DNA from: Myxocyprinus asiaticus
Taxonomy: Eukaryota > Chordata > Actinopteri > Cypriniformes > Catostomidae
Reading direction: 5' to 3'
DNA length: 64,000 bases
Assembly: GCF_019703515.2 (NCBI RefSeq)
Contig: NC_059373.1
Span: 19,678,281-19,742,280 of the forward strand
Within the stretch, counting starts at the first letter, position 1. Each line of letters begins with the position of its first letter. Made by a program: the position numbers and the translations under genes. The notes below the pieces were generated by a model. That model searched no databases, had not been told where the DNA came from, and was given only the letters and a program-made list of their open reading frames with translations. This document shows, one piece after another, positions 45,986 to 58,842 of the stretch.

Positions 45986-46111
45986 AGAGCAAATGTGTAA
46001 CTGGGTGTATCAAATTTCACCGAATTATAACATGAAAATAATCAAAAATTTAGCAAAGTGCACAGAGCTCGTCACTCACACATCTGCTTCTTGCATGGCG
46101 TCACGTGACCC

Positions 46112-46124
46112 TCAGTTGAATTTC
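46112..46124 (+). repeat. target site duplication of L1-2 (right copy)
   Basis: Exact repeat of the 13 bases at 40297-40309. Confidence 0.93.
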
Positions 46125-47292
46125 ATAATTTGTATGTTTTTTACTTGCAACCCATTTTTAGGTCACAACCCACCAGTTGAGAACCAATGAACTTGATTGC
46201 TTTTGATGAACTTTGAAGTATTTCATTTCTTTCTTTTTTCCTTTTTGATGTCAATAGTAGTCATATAGTGTGTGCACATCAGTTGAAAGCATTCAAGTTT
46301 TACTGTTTAAGATACAAGACTGGTCATAACAGTGAGGGAGCCATAATCAGCTTAGTGATGAAAACATGTCATAGAACAATCTCAGTGTATAAAACATCTG
46401 ATGTATACTTGCCTCATTAATGTAACCACATAAATCTAAAGAGACCTTTTGCTCCGTAACGAAGCACAGATAAATATGACAAGTATCTGAACTCTCTTTA
46501 AAGTCATAATCTAAACATGGCAAAGTCGAAAGACGCAGAGAGGAAAAGGCATGAACAGGCTGTATATTCACACCATATGTCTGCTCTTCCATCTCCAATA
46601 ATGGGATCCTGAAACTAACTCCTTATCTTTACCATGGAGGTCCATAAACACCACTATTCGAGCACCATGCTCCACATGCAGGCTTTTGCTACTGGAATTA
46701 GCTCAATTTGTCCCAATAGGCAGGTTGGCTGGTTCTGCCATTTGGGAAACTAGGCAGTGGACCATAGTTCCGCTCGCTTTAAGAATGTCATAAGGGTGCA
46801 TGCTGTCGACTAATGAAAGGCATCTTTTCATAAGAAGTTCGGATGTCTTTTTACGGACAGATTTATGTGCATTTCTTGAAACTACTGAGATTTAAGGTCA
46901 CTGACCTGCTTTAACTGGCACCAAAGTACATAAACTTCCAGGGGTGTGTATATCCCAAGGGGACATCCACCCAATTTGGAAAAACAGCAATTTGTCAATA
47001 TTACAGTCAACATCCCTGTTGAAAACACAACCTGAATATGTTGTGTTTTGGATGCTGGTGTCCCCACCAGGCTATCTTAACCAGCAAGCCTTCCTTGGTA
47101 AACCAGTTTCATCAGAAAAACCAAGCCTTTGATTTTAAGCATTTATTTTATAGGATGGACAAGAAAGAGACAGGAAAGTTGAGGTAGAGAGGGGGATGAG
47201 ATTGGGACATGACCCAGGCCAGACTCGATCCTAGGTCCCTATGAACCAACAACTCTTACATTTCACGAGTACAACCAATTGCACCATGACTC

Positions 47293-47325
<33 letters not shown>

Positions 47326-47828
47326 GAACACCATAGCCTTGTTGGTGCATCAGCTGGATGAGCAGTTATCAAACTTTTCAATGACAAGGACCCCCAGTAT
47401 GATGACATCCTTGTGAAGGACCCCCCGTCCTATAATATAAGGTCAGCTTTATGTTTTCATGTATAAAGACCCTCTGTGTGAGAAAAATAGTAAGCGTGAT
47501 ATAACAAAGATAAAATGTTAGCGAAATTAAATAATTGCCTTTTATATTGTCATTGTCCTTAAACAAAAATATTATCTCCAAAAGAATGTATCTTGTATTA
47601 AGTTTATGGTTTTTCCTTTTTTCTTCAGCTTATGTCCACTATTAATGTTTGTATAAACCAGAAAAGAAATGTTTTCAATTAAATTCAAGTGTATTTACAT
47701 AGCGTGTCCAGAATAAATAGTATTTCTATTATTATTTCTTACAGTTAAAAACTATGGCTGTCAATAGACTAAATTAATAATAATTAACCTCTCCATTTCC
47801 AACAAGTCTTAAAAAAAACAAAAAAACA
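46125..47828. other. intron sequence
   Basis: Intron with no recognised gene. A T-rich run lies at 47290-47319. GACAAGGACCCCCAGTATGA near 47390 and the GGACCCCCTAGCTCCCC stretch near 48325 look like two parts of one dispersed repeat split by the SINE between them. Confidence 0.6.
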
Positions 47829-47840
47829 ATTACACTTATT

Positions 47841-48298
47841 ATTTTTTTGAGGGGGATTTTTCCCCCTTTTCTCCCAATTTGGAATGCCCAGTTCCCAATG
47901 TGCTTTTAAGTCCTTGTGGTTGTGTAGTGATTCACCTCAGTCTGGGTGGCAGAGGATGAATCCCAGTTGCCTCCGCATCTGAGATCGTCAACCTGTGCAT
48001 CTTATCACGTGGCTTGTTGAGTGCATTGCCACAGAGACATAGCGTGTGTGGAGGCTTCACGCCACCCACTGCGGCAACCACGCTCAACTCACCACGCACC
48101 CCACCAAGAACGAACCACATTATAGCGATCACGAGGAGGTTACCCCATGTGATTCTACACTCCCTAGCAACTGGGCCAATTTGGTTGCTTAGGAGACCTG
48201 GCTGGAGTCACTCAGCATGCCCTGGGATTTGAACTAGCGAGCTAGCGAACCCCAGGGGTGGTAGCCAGCGTCTTTACCACTGAGCTACCCAGGCCCCT
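47841..48298 (-). mobile_element. tRNA-derived SINE with target duplication
   Basis: On the minus strand the element begins GGGGCCTGGGTAGCTCAGTG, a Pol III A box. GTTCAAATCCC follows about 60 bases later as the B box. Its long body ends in an A-rich tail after GGGCATTCCAAATTGGGAG. Flanking direct repeats are ATTACACTTATT (47829-47840) and ATTACATTTATT (48299-48310), one mismatch. The head plus long conserved body is typical of a SINE family abundant in cyprinids; the exact family name was not determined. Confidence 0.88.
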
Positions 48299-48867
48299 AT
48301 TACATTTATTTTTTTAATTTTCTTTGGACCCCCTAGCTCCCCCTTGTGGCCCATCCCTGGACCCTGGTTTGAAAACCCTTGAGCTAGACTACAATAACTA
48401 GCTCTAACCAGCATTAAACCAGCTAGGACCAAAATAAAAATGCACTACACAAACGTCTTTGACCTGTTTTTACATCTTGCGCAGGTGCAAGATGCATTTT
48501 TTAGACACCGTGTCAAGTTCAATGTTCGCTGTGTCAAGAAATTCAACTGTTAAAAACACATCTTCACACCTGCGTTCTACTCTACTGGTGGGAATGCATC
48601 AAGCCTTTTTAGCGCAATGACACTGTGTGAACAGCCCTTAGTTGTCTCTCTTTAAGAATGTTACAGTATTTCAGCTCTTCCGCAATTGCAATGCAGCTTT
48701 GTTTTGTACACTTAAGCAATTCAATTCAATGACTCATTTAACTAAATATATTTCTCATTTCAAGCTAAGCTTGACGTCTGACAACCTGGAGCTGTGATGA
48801 TATTCAAATTGATGAGTGAAAATGCAAGTGAAAACACAATCCTGCATCACTTTTCTGCAGTTTAATA

Positions 48868-49136
48868 CAAGGGTGTAGCCAGGAAATTACTTTTGGGTGG
48901 GCCTTAGCAGAAATGGATGGGCCATTTGGTTTTTTAACCAAATTTTCCTAAACAACAGAAAAGCGGCACATTCAAACAGTTCTTTCACACTTATAGAAAT
49001 CAGAATTTATGCATTTTATAACTATTATATAAATATATATTTGAAGTCAAAGAATCATCCCAAATATTCTGGGTGGGGCTGGGTTTAATTTGGGTGGGCC
49101 CAAGCCCACCCCGGCCCAACCTTGGCTTCACCACTG
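48868..49136. mobile_element. hAT-type MITE with 8-bp target duplication
   Basis: Direct repeats GTTTAATA flank the element at 48860-48867 and 49137-49144. The imperfect inverted ends are CAAGGGTGTAGCCAGG at the left and CCTTGGCTTCACCACTG at the right (12 of 16 positions pair). The interior is non-coding, with repeated GGGTGGGC motifs. Confidence 0.85.
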
Positions 49137-52100
49137 GTTTAATAGGTTTTACTGGCACTTAGTGCATGGCACATGATAATATCATTGGGAAAGTATCAGT
49201 ATGTGATAATCCACCAGAGTAAACCTGTGAGGAGAGATGGCATGAGGGGAAAAGAGGGAACACTCCCTCTTTTGTTGCCCCCTTTTTACAAGCAAAAAGG
49301 AAAAGGGGGAAAAAAGCATTTGGAGTCATTTGTCAGGGAGGGGATGACTGTGTAACAGACAGTACATTCACTGCCGCCTCTCCTGAAGCACCACAATCAT
49401 GTGGTTCTCAGCAAAGCTTATTAGCTCCAGATGCACTCCTCTGTCTTCCACCAGCATCCTTCACTCTCTCCCTCTTTTTTCCCCAAACGGCACCCCATGG
49501 ATTTTGTCACTCTGCGGTTACTGGCACAGGCTGTGTAATACCATATCTCCGTTTCAGAGAACAATGGAAATGAAGCCAGTCAATGCGAGTAGTTCTCTTT
49601 CTCTTTTACCTTCGGACAACAAGGAGAGTACTAATGCCTTCCGATCAACAGGAACAGAATGTACTTTATTTTTTAAAAGGAGATCAAGCATAGTCAAATC
49701 TGTATAAAATGCAATTTTATACTTAAAGGTGAAGTGTGTATTTTTTCTACAAATAAGCCATTCGGTTGAATTTGATTTCCCCAAAAAGTGTAAAGTGTAA
49801 ACACTGTAGCGCTATCACAATATTGCTCTGTGTGAGCATCCCAACCAACCCAACGCATCAATATTGGCTGAACCAATGGCGTAAATTGTGATGGGATTAT
49901 TGATTTGTCCAACCAACAGAAGATGGATGGAATTTCGAGAACCATGTTTGAAAAATTATTTTTGTAATTACTTTTGTTGACAATAGTCATGCAGAAATTA
50001 CACCCTTCACAATTACTTTCTTTTGATCTGGCAGTGCACTTATAAAAGCCAATTTGCTTTTCCTCAAAATACATAAAAAGAAAACCACAAAATAATTCAC
50101 TTTAAAGTATTTGGTTCCTTGTCCAAATCAAAGTTTAGGCCATTTGTTTTTTGTTGAAATTATCTTAGCCTTTTCTAGAATTTCACCTTATTTCATGCTC
50201 TAGAATCAAACCATAATATTCAGCTTGTTCTTGAAGCTTAACCCATTTAATTCATCTAGCTCCAAAACCTAAACATACATCATTCCCCATCGATTTACAA
50301 ACTGTTAAGTTCTAAATTAATCCAAATCTCCTGGCCACAGTAATGCTTCTATGTGGACATTGGCGTAGGCAGTAAAACTATAGCGGACTCTTCCTCTCTC
50401 TAAGCTGTGAGCGGTTGTGAAGCCTTTCTACACTCAGCTTTATGAGCGCATGCAACTCCATCCACCAGCATTATTTACAGCGGGCCTCTCTCCAAGCTCC
50501 TATGAATACATATCCCTCTGTGCCAACCCTGTTCAATGAGCTTCAGGCATTTAGCAGGGGTTCATACAGAGTCATCCTGGGTAAAAAAAAAAAAAAAAAG
50601 ATATCAATAAAGTACAGGCGAAGGAGATGAGGGCTGACAGTATCAGTGAGCAGTTTTTAGGGGTGAGCCCTTGATGTGGCGCAAGGCAGCCCACTTTAGA
50701 TGGTCATATGATGTTTTTGGCGAGCTGGGCCTGCTGTTATGATGGGCCCAAAAGAACAGAGAGCAGGCAGCCAAGATCACACCGCACAGAGCCCATACCA
50801 ACCAAAACCCCTCAACCGTCTGAAAAGGAGTGGCTTTTTGTAACCATGCCCAGCCAGTGGCCTTAGACACTTTGAAATAAAGGAGGGAAGTAAGGTTACT
50901 CCTTTGACTTATTTTCCATAAAAAATATCAAAATGTCCTTAACAGAGACCTAAGCATAGAGATGGATGATGTATTTTCTTTTTTCCTCCTTGAAAGCCAC
51001 TGATGATAAAAATCTTGGTTTAAAAGCATATTATGTTCCAGATTTCAATTTTGCTTTGAGGTGATTATTGTGTGACTTTAGCAAGCTGTGACATTAATTT
51101 CAATTTGCAATTTTTTCCCCACTAAAATAGTTGTTGTGTTACAGTTCAGAGTGTCAGCTACTGTTATGTATTTTTTTAATATAAAATAGGTATTGTTTAA
51201 TTGCTGTAAATAAACATTGCAGTTCTGCTACCCTGGGTGTCTGAGGGTTAAAACAAGATAAATTCACATGAGAAGCAAAAGTTTCTCCTATGCCAGCCTA
51301 ATATGTCGAGACAACTATAACACACTGTTTCTGTGGCACTAAAAAAATATATATTTGTTTGAGCGTTCCGACCACCCAACACAGCAACACTGGCTTAACC
51401 AATGATGTGAGTTTGGGACGTTCGACGGGGGGAATATTCAGGAAAGCTGTTTGAAAACAATGTTTATTTTTGCAATTCCATTTGGCGGTGCTAGTGACAC
51501 AGAAATGACACACATCAGCTTTAAGGATTGCTTTCAGAGAATGTATCTAGAATATAAGAATATTTGCCAAAAACAATGTGCTAATAAATAAACATTTTTC
51601 ATTAAATATTTAAAAGTAGCAATAAAATAGTTCAGTATAATTAAAATGAAATATTTAGTCACTACTGTATGTGTGTCCTGTGTATTTTTATGCTTATTAG
51701 AGAATCACATCGTTAGCTTAGCAACATGCTAATGTCAAAATCTGTGAGTTGAGTCTCCTGGTGCATTCAAATCATGTCGAAATTATTGTATTTACGATTG
51801 TATTCACAAGCTGAAAGTTGTAACTACCAGTGAGAAACTCTATGAGCCTCGACTTTCCAAGTTGGGGTCACGTCAATTAAAGAATCATGGTGGAAGCAAA
51901 TTTGTATTGGTCATAATTCAGTTTTACTTGTAGATTTTGACAGTCCAGTTTAGTTTATATGCGTTTTTGTACTGTTAATGAAGAATAATGAAGAAAATAA
52001 GACTAATTTAGCTGGTATATGAGGCGACAGGTTTGTGCAACAAAGCTACATCATTATATATGGTCACATGAGAATGATACGATAGATGACACACCTAATC

Positions 52101-54153
52101 CATGCTAAAAAGGCTTCCTGTCTGTCAGTGAATGAAAAAAAAAAAAACACATGACATTGCAAAAAGGGTTTATTCTTTACAACTAATATTCCTTGAGCAC
52201 ACATTATATTAACGACTTCCGACCTTGTAACTACAAACTTCCAAGGAGGAGGAATTGAACATGGCATCCCATGTAGTGTGCTTTCTGTGTGATGCATGGA
52301 GTTGCTGCAGCATTCCAAATCAGTTACTTGAGATCCAAATGATGTAGAGTAGAGTATAGTGAGGCATCTCACTATTGGAACTTCGCTAGAGTGTAAGAAA
52401 AAGAGAGAGACTGAAGCCAGGAGAGATGATGTGGTGAAAAGAGGTAAAGATGGAAGAGCAAAGAGAGAGACAGTGGTGCTGAAAAGGGGGGTGGGGGGGG
52501 GTGAGGACACGTAAATCTGGAAAAACTTCTGCAAAACTGCTGAACTCCGCCACACGGCCTGCCAAAAGTGAGGGAAGCCACAGCTAGAAAAAAGGAGGGG
52601 AGCAGAAGAGAGGAACGGAGCATGTGGGGGATGAGTATATGGCTCTTGCATGCATGTACCACAGAGGGAATAAGATCAGTGCGGTTTGGAGGGGTTAAGC
52701 GGCAGAACATGCTCGCACATTAAGATCCATCAGATCCCGTTCTAGTGAGCGGGGAGCACCATCGTTTTGAACGGAGCCCAGAGTGAAAAAGAAAATTTCG
52801 GCAAATTGGCCCAGCCTCTTTCATCCTCAGCCAATGGTAGAGCATGCAAGCCCCAGGCCAAATGTTTGTAGATATACTGCCTCTCTCTCAATTTCTCTCC
52901 TCTTGAAGGTTGAACCTCAGGCCACACTGAGGGAAAGCTGTGAAATACCATTCAATGTTCTTCATTTTATATGTGTGGCCCCAAATAGCATTTGGACTCA
53001 AAGCGCCCAAAATTAATTATCTCATTGCAATTGATAAACAAATGTTAAAGCAGGAGTCATTATTTTAAAGAAACATAACACTGGTACACTTTTCAAATAA
53101 AACATTAGGTTTGATAAAACAATAGAATATAACATCATACCCCATTGGTTGTTGTGTTATGACGTCATGATATTTGGTCACAAGAAGTGCAAGAACCATA
53201 TTGGATTAGTGCACGGTTTACGTGAGCTGATGAGAGTGAATAACGATTTAACTTTTAGTCTGTCTATCATACAATTGCCTTCAGAAGACTTAGAATATGT
53301 CACACAATGGACTACTTTTAAGACACTTTTGGATGCTTTGAAGTAGGGATGTGCACGGATAGCCGACATTCAGTTAACCTTTCGACGTGCCACTATTTGA
53401 ATACCAAAATCACTATTCGGATATTCTACACATGCAATAGAGGTCTTTAACCCAACACAAACCATCAGGTTTTCCGGCCGGGTTTGAATCAGTTTTTCAA
53501 GTATAGGGCAAGTTAGGGGCTGTTCAAACATGCTTTTGTGTGCTTTTCTATATATTGTTAACACACGCTGGACGAACGCATTTGACTAAATCTCACTGTT
53601 TTTTCATTCAGCGTCTCGCACAGGATTGCTACATTTTTAGATCACTGCATTTATAACCAAGTAAAGTTAAAAAAGAACTTTCATTTTATAAACGCATCTC
53701 GAAACACCTGTGTTGCATTTCATTCATTGTGCTGTGTTCTGAAAAAGTTCACGTTACAAAAAGGGACTTCAACAAAGGGTTGTTTTTCACCGTGCAAAGT
53801 TTCAGCACTTGATAAATGATAAGACAATGTTTTTCCCTTTTGCTCTGGTGTGCATATTTACATACAATAATTAGACAATAATTTAATAATTAAACCATTT
53901 AAAAATCAGAGCACCCCAAAGAGGCAATTAAACCGCAGCAGTGTAACTCAACACACATGACAAAACTGCAAATACAGGCAGTAACAGTTTGATTATTTTT
54001 GTTTGACTTCAATGTGAGTAGTTACTATATTAACACCTTATTACTGTAGTAACATCATGGTCAATTGCATCAAAACTATGGTTTTGGACAAAAAAATTAA
54101 AACATTGTTTCTACAATATTACTATAGTAAAACGATTGTTAATTTTTGTATAG
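49137..54153. other. long intron stretch without recognised genes
   Basis: Mostly AT-rich intron. It includes an A-run at 50583-50600, a less AT-rich patch at 50640-50880 and a purine-rich tract at 52380-52640 with a G-run near 52485-52500. Small inverted or chance frames occur but no coding exon of the host gene, no intact transposon and no RNA gene were found. Confidence 0.65.
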
Positions 54154-54340
54154 GTTACTCTCCAAGGAGCGATACAATCTACACTCGAGCGATGCTGAGC
54201 TGCGGGATAAAGGCATCACCACTCTCGCCCTGGATGAAGAGGGGAACGTGTGCAATCAACAGACCCGCCTCTGGATCAAACCCTTCTCTGCACATCCCGA
54301 CATTCACCGTGATCAAATCACTGCGATCAAATCAACCTTA
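54154..54340 (+). other. unidentified coding-like block
   Basis: This block stands out by higher GC and a clean frame in AT-rich DNA. It follows TTTTTGTATAG, which could act as a splice acceptor, and translates in the second phase as LLSKERYNLHSSDAELRDK and onward through TTLALDEEGNVC and TRLWIKPFSAHPD. There is no ATG, no clear donor and no family I recognise. The frame stays open to 54364 but turns into AT-rich sequence after 54330. It lies on the strand opposite to the host gene, inside its largest intron. It could be a processed-gene fragment, part of an unknown mobile element, or chance. I give it no function. Confidence 0.45.
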
Positions 54341-55964
<1,624 letters not shown>

Positions 55965-56049
55965 TCAGAGACAGAGCAAGGGAGGATTCTCTTTTTTAAA
56001 TGAACAGGTGTTGACACATTCGTGAGGTCAGAGAGAGAGGTCACTCTAC

Positions 56050-56149
56050 CTGGGGGGACCAGTCCAGACACGTGATGACCCGATGCTTTGACCACCGCTC
56101 ATCATAGAACAGACGATTGAGGGAGAGACTGGAGCCACCCTGCAGATCT
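56050..56149 (-). CDS. dync1i1: dynein 1 intermediate chain exon (start of WD40 region)
   Basis: One base completes the Gly codon from the previous exon, then 33 residues run [21 protein letters not shown] through CLDWSPQ. The acceptor is CCTCTCAG and the donor CAG|GTAGAG. The [21 protein letters not shown] stretch links the acidic segment to the propeller and begins its first blade. Confidence 0.96.
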
Positions 56150-56670
56150 CTGAGAGGGGGAGGGATGCTTATTAACATGGGATCTGGGGTTTTAATAAGA
56201 GTTTTGTCATATATGCTGCTAATTATTAATGTAAAGCAAATTGTAGCAAGTTAGAGTGAAAAAGACCTATTTTGATGGACCATGTTGTGCTGTATTCAGT
56301 GTATACATGAAAAAATAGGAAATAAATTGCATAATATAGTGTGTTTGCAACACCCAAACAGAATGAAATAAGAGGTTGTGAATGGATGACACCATTTTAG
56401 AAGAATTTCTTTGAAGAACAAAGGTGGCATGCTAATTACTGTATAATTACTTTAAACTAAATCTAACCCACTTGCTAACCCTACCCCTAAAAGAAAACTT
56501 TTTGTAGTAAAAAAAAAAAAAAAAATCTTTTGCTTTACAGTATTTAAGAAGCAAAGTCCCCGAATGTCCCAAAAGGTTGTGAGATTTAGCTCACTTTTGG
56601 AGAAAATTTTGTCCCCAAACTATAAATTTGGGGACTACACTATATACCGTATATGGGGACCAAACTATAA

Positions 56671-56718
<48 letters not shown>

Positions 56719-56845
56719 AAATGTGTGTATTCTGAAAATATAGTGGAACATCAAATGATATCCCTGACAAATACTTTTGTAGCCTTTTTATGAAAGATTT
56801 GTGTTAAACTTTCTAGAGGTCATAGTTTATTTTTCAATTATTATT
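56150..56845. other. intron with CA microsatellite
   Basis: Intron. A (CA)n run of about 20 units lies at 56675-56715 and an A-run at 56509-56525. No gene recognised. Confidence 0.75.
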
Positions 56846-58730
56846 AGGGTCAAGCACCGAAGGTGCTAAGGCATCTATTGCATCCGTTAGTATTATTATT
56901 ATTATTATTATTATTATTCCTCCCAATGGGAGTCTATGGCAGCCCATAGAACCGTACATAGGAAAATGATGAAATTTGCCATACTGATATGGGTGATTAT
57001 GAATAGCCCCTATACCAAATTTGGGGTTTCTAGGACATTCTCTATAGTGCCACCAAAAATTCACTTTTCTTTTGTGTGTATCTTTTGAACCATTTGTCCT
57101 AGAAACAAAATCCTTTTTTGTCTGATTACTCTCCTCCTGTTGATTAAAATGAATCCCTTACATTAAAACTCTGCCCATTACAGTGGCCGCCATCTTGGAT
57201 TGTGTCGTTTATCTTTAAAACATTTCATGCCCTTCAAACTTTGCCCAAATTAGCTAAATAAGGTCTCAAAATAATCTCCAGATCAAGCTGCACAGAAATG
57301 AAGAAGCAGAATTTTTTTGAAGTTTCAGCAGTGCAAAGTTAACGACATTGACATAAAACAGGATGTGAGGCTGTATCTCTGCAATGCTTTGTCCTATCGA
57401 AACGAAACTTGGTGTGTTTCATCAGGACCAAGACTTGACTTTTGACCCATAGGCCACCTATGGGTCAAAAAATATTATTTTTGCCTGTATCTTTTAAACC
57501 GTATGTCCTAAAATCATGAGCATTGTGACTCTAGACTCCTTGGGCCATGAGGATTTCAACAATACAAATTTTTCCCATATCGACCATACTGTCTCTCCAC
57601 CACACTGAATTTTATAAAAAAGTGCTAAATCTTTTGAAAACAATTGGTACGCTTCATCAACATCATGCCCTGAGGATCCCTGAGCAGTTTGGGGACAGCA
57701 CCACCTATTGAAAGATAAATCACACTTTTGTGCTGACTCTAAACTCAGGATGTCTCTTTGCCACCCGTAAGCATATTAACCTATGAGAGTAGCACAGTGT
57801 GTTAGTGTACTGGATTATAGTTCAAAAGGTCCTGGGTTTGCGTCCCTGCCTAGGCAAATAATATAGTTGATTTTATATTGTATTTGAGGTCTTTGTATTT
57901 TGCTTACTGAATAGTTGCAGGGCTTATCCCTGATCATTTCTGCTTGGGGAACAGTGTATTTTTATTGTATACAGTCTTCTTATTTTGTGTATACTGTATA
58001 TTGTATATTATTAGGTGTATATTGTGTTGTGTAACAGATGTGTAAACTGTGTTATGTGTAAATCAGATGTTTATTGTAATTGTCATACTGCTATGTTGCT
58101 TGGAACCGCACCCAAGACTTTCACCCACTGTTGCACTTGTGTATATGGTTGAGTGACAATAAAGGGATTTGATTTGATTTGATTTGCAGATTTAATTTTT
58201 GTTCTTCTTCTTATAATTGTTCTTCTGATATATACATTTAGTTAAAACTGTATTTATAGCTTTTGAATACATTTTTGAATTTAAAAGAAAATTGTTATGC
58301 ATCATCAACATTATTTCCTGAAGATACCTGGACTGTTTGGAGATAGCACCACCTATAGTTAAAAAGATAACCTACAGATTCGCAAATCTCTTTGCCAAGC
58401 TATGTTGACTGAGTGGCACAGTATGTAAGGTTCTTTGCTATAGTACCAAAGGTTGTTGGTTTGATCCCCATGTCATGCATTAGAAAGTTCCTTAGAATTT
58501 TGTATTGTGCTTACTGAATGGTTGCTGGGATTTTCCCCAATCAATTCTGATTTTCATCTTTTTTGAAAAATTGCATGAATACAAAGTTTATTATGATGAA
58601 TGCTACGTTTGGCTGTGTTGCTCTAAGCGTGGTATGCCCCCTTGGTGACTGACAAAACTGTGGCTCTGCGGTACAGTGGATTGTTCTCTGAACTGTGGAG
58701 TGGACAGTCCTAAGTTTGAATCCATCCTGG
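56846..58730 (+). repeat. mid-repetitive fish repeat with tandem tRNA-like units
   Basis: The left part begins GGGTCAAGCACCGAAGGTGC, a sequence widespread in fish genomes, followed by an ATT run. Further right, two diverged units repeat: 57640-57950 and 58290-58560 share CATCAACAT, CAGCACCACCTATTGA / TAGCACCACCTATAG, CTCTTTGCCA, and GCTTACTGAATRGTTGC. Each holds a tRNA-like pair of boxes (near 57800-57850 and 58415-58475), and a third tRNA-like stretch lies at 58655-58725. An L2 tail is inserted between units one and two. No protein is encoded. Confidence 0.6.
57955..58187 (+). mobile_element. 5'-truncated L2-like LINE, 3' tail only
   Basis: The sequence ends TTGCACTTGTGTATATGGTT ... GTGACAATAAAGGGATTTGA followed by TTTGA repeats. 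It matches the 3' end of the LINE at 32947-36240 but lies on the opposite strand. Only about 230 bp are present, typical of aborted reverse transcription. Confidence 0.8.
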
Positions 58731-58842
58731 GGTGATTTGTCATGTGGTGTTGGCTTGTTCTGTATGTCGTATGTGCAGTGGTTGCCATGATTGTGCTTGG
58801 CCCTGTAGTTGCTGCTTGCAGATACATTTATTTTTATGTTTA

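Larger units (their letters stand above)
40310..46111 (-). mobile_element. L1-clade LINE (L1-2), full length with 13-bp target duplication
   Basis: The element lies between exact 13-bp direct repeats. Its 3' end carries AATAAAAAATGTTAATAAC, and the 5' end GCATGGCGTCACGTGACC matches L1-1. The order is ORF1, then ORF2, both on the minus strand. An (AC)n run occurs in its 3' UTR at 40412-40440. The sequence looks a few percent different from L1-1 by eye. Confidence 0.95.

Noticed and set aside
12064..46111. DIRS followed by L1 occurs twice in the same order, suggesting a segmental duplication.
   Set aside because: L1-2 has its own 13-bp target duplication and different flanks, DIRS-1 is enclosed by a MITE while DIRS-2 is not, and internal deletions differ. 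Independent insertions explain it better.
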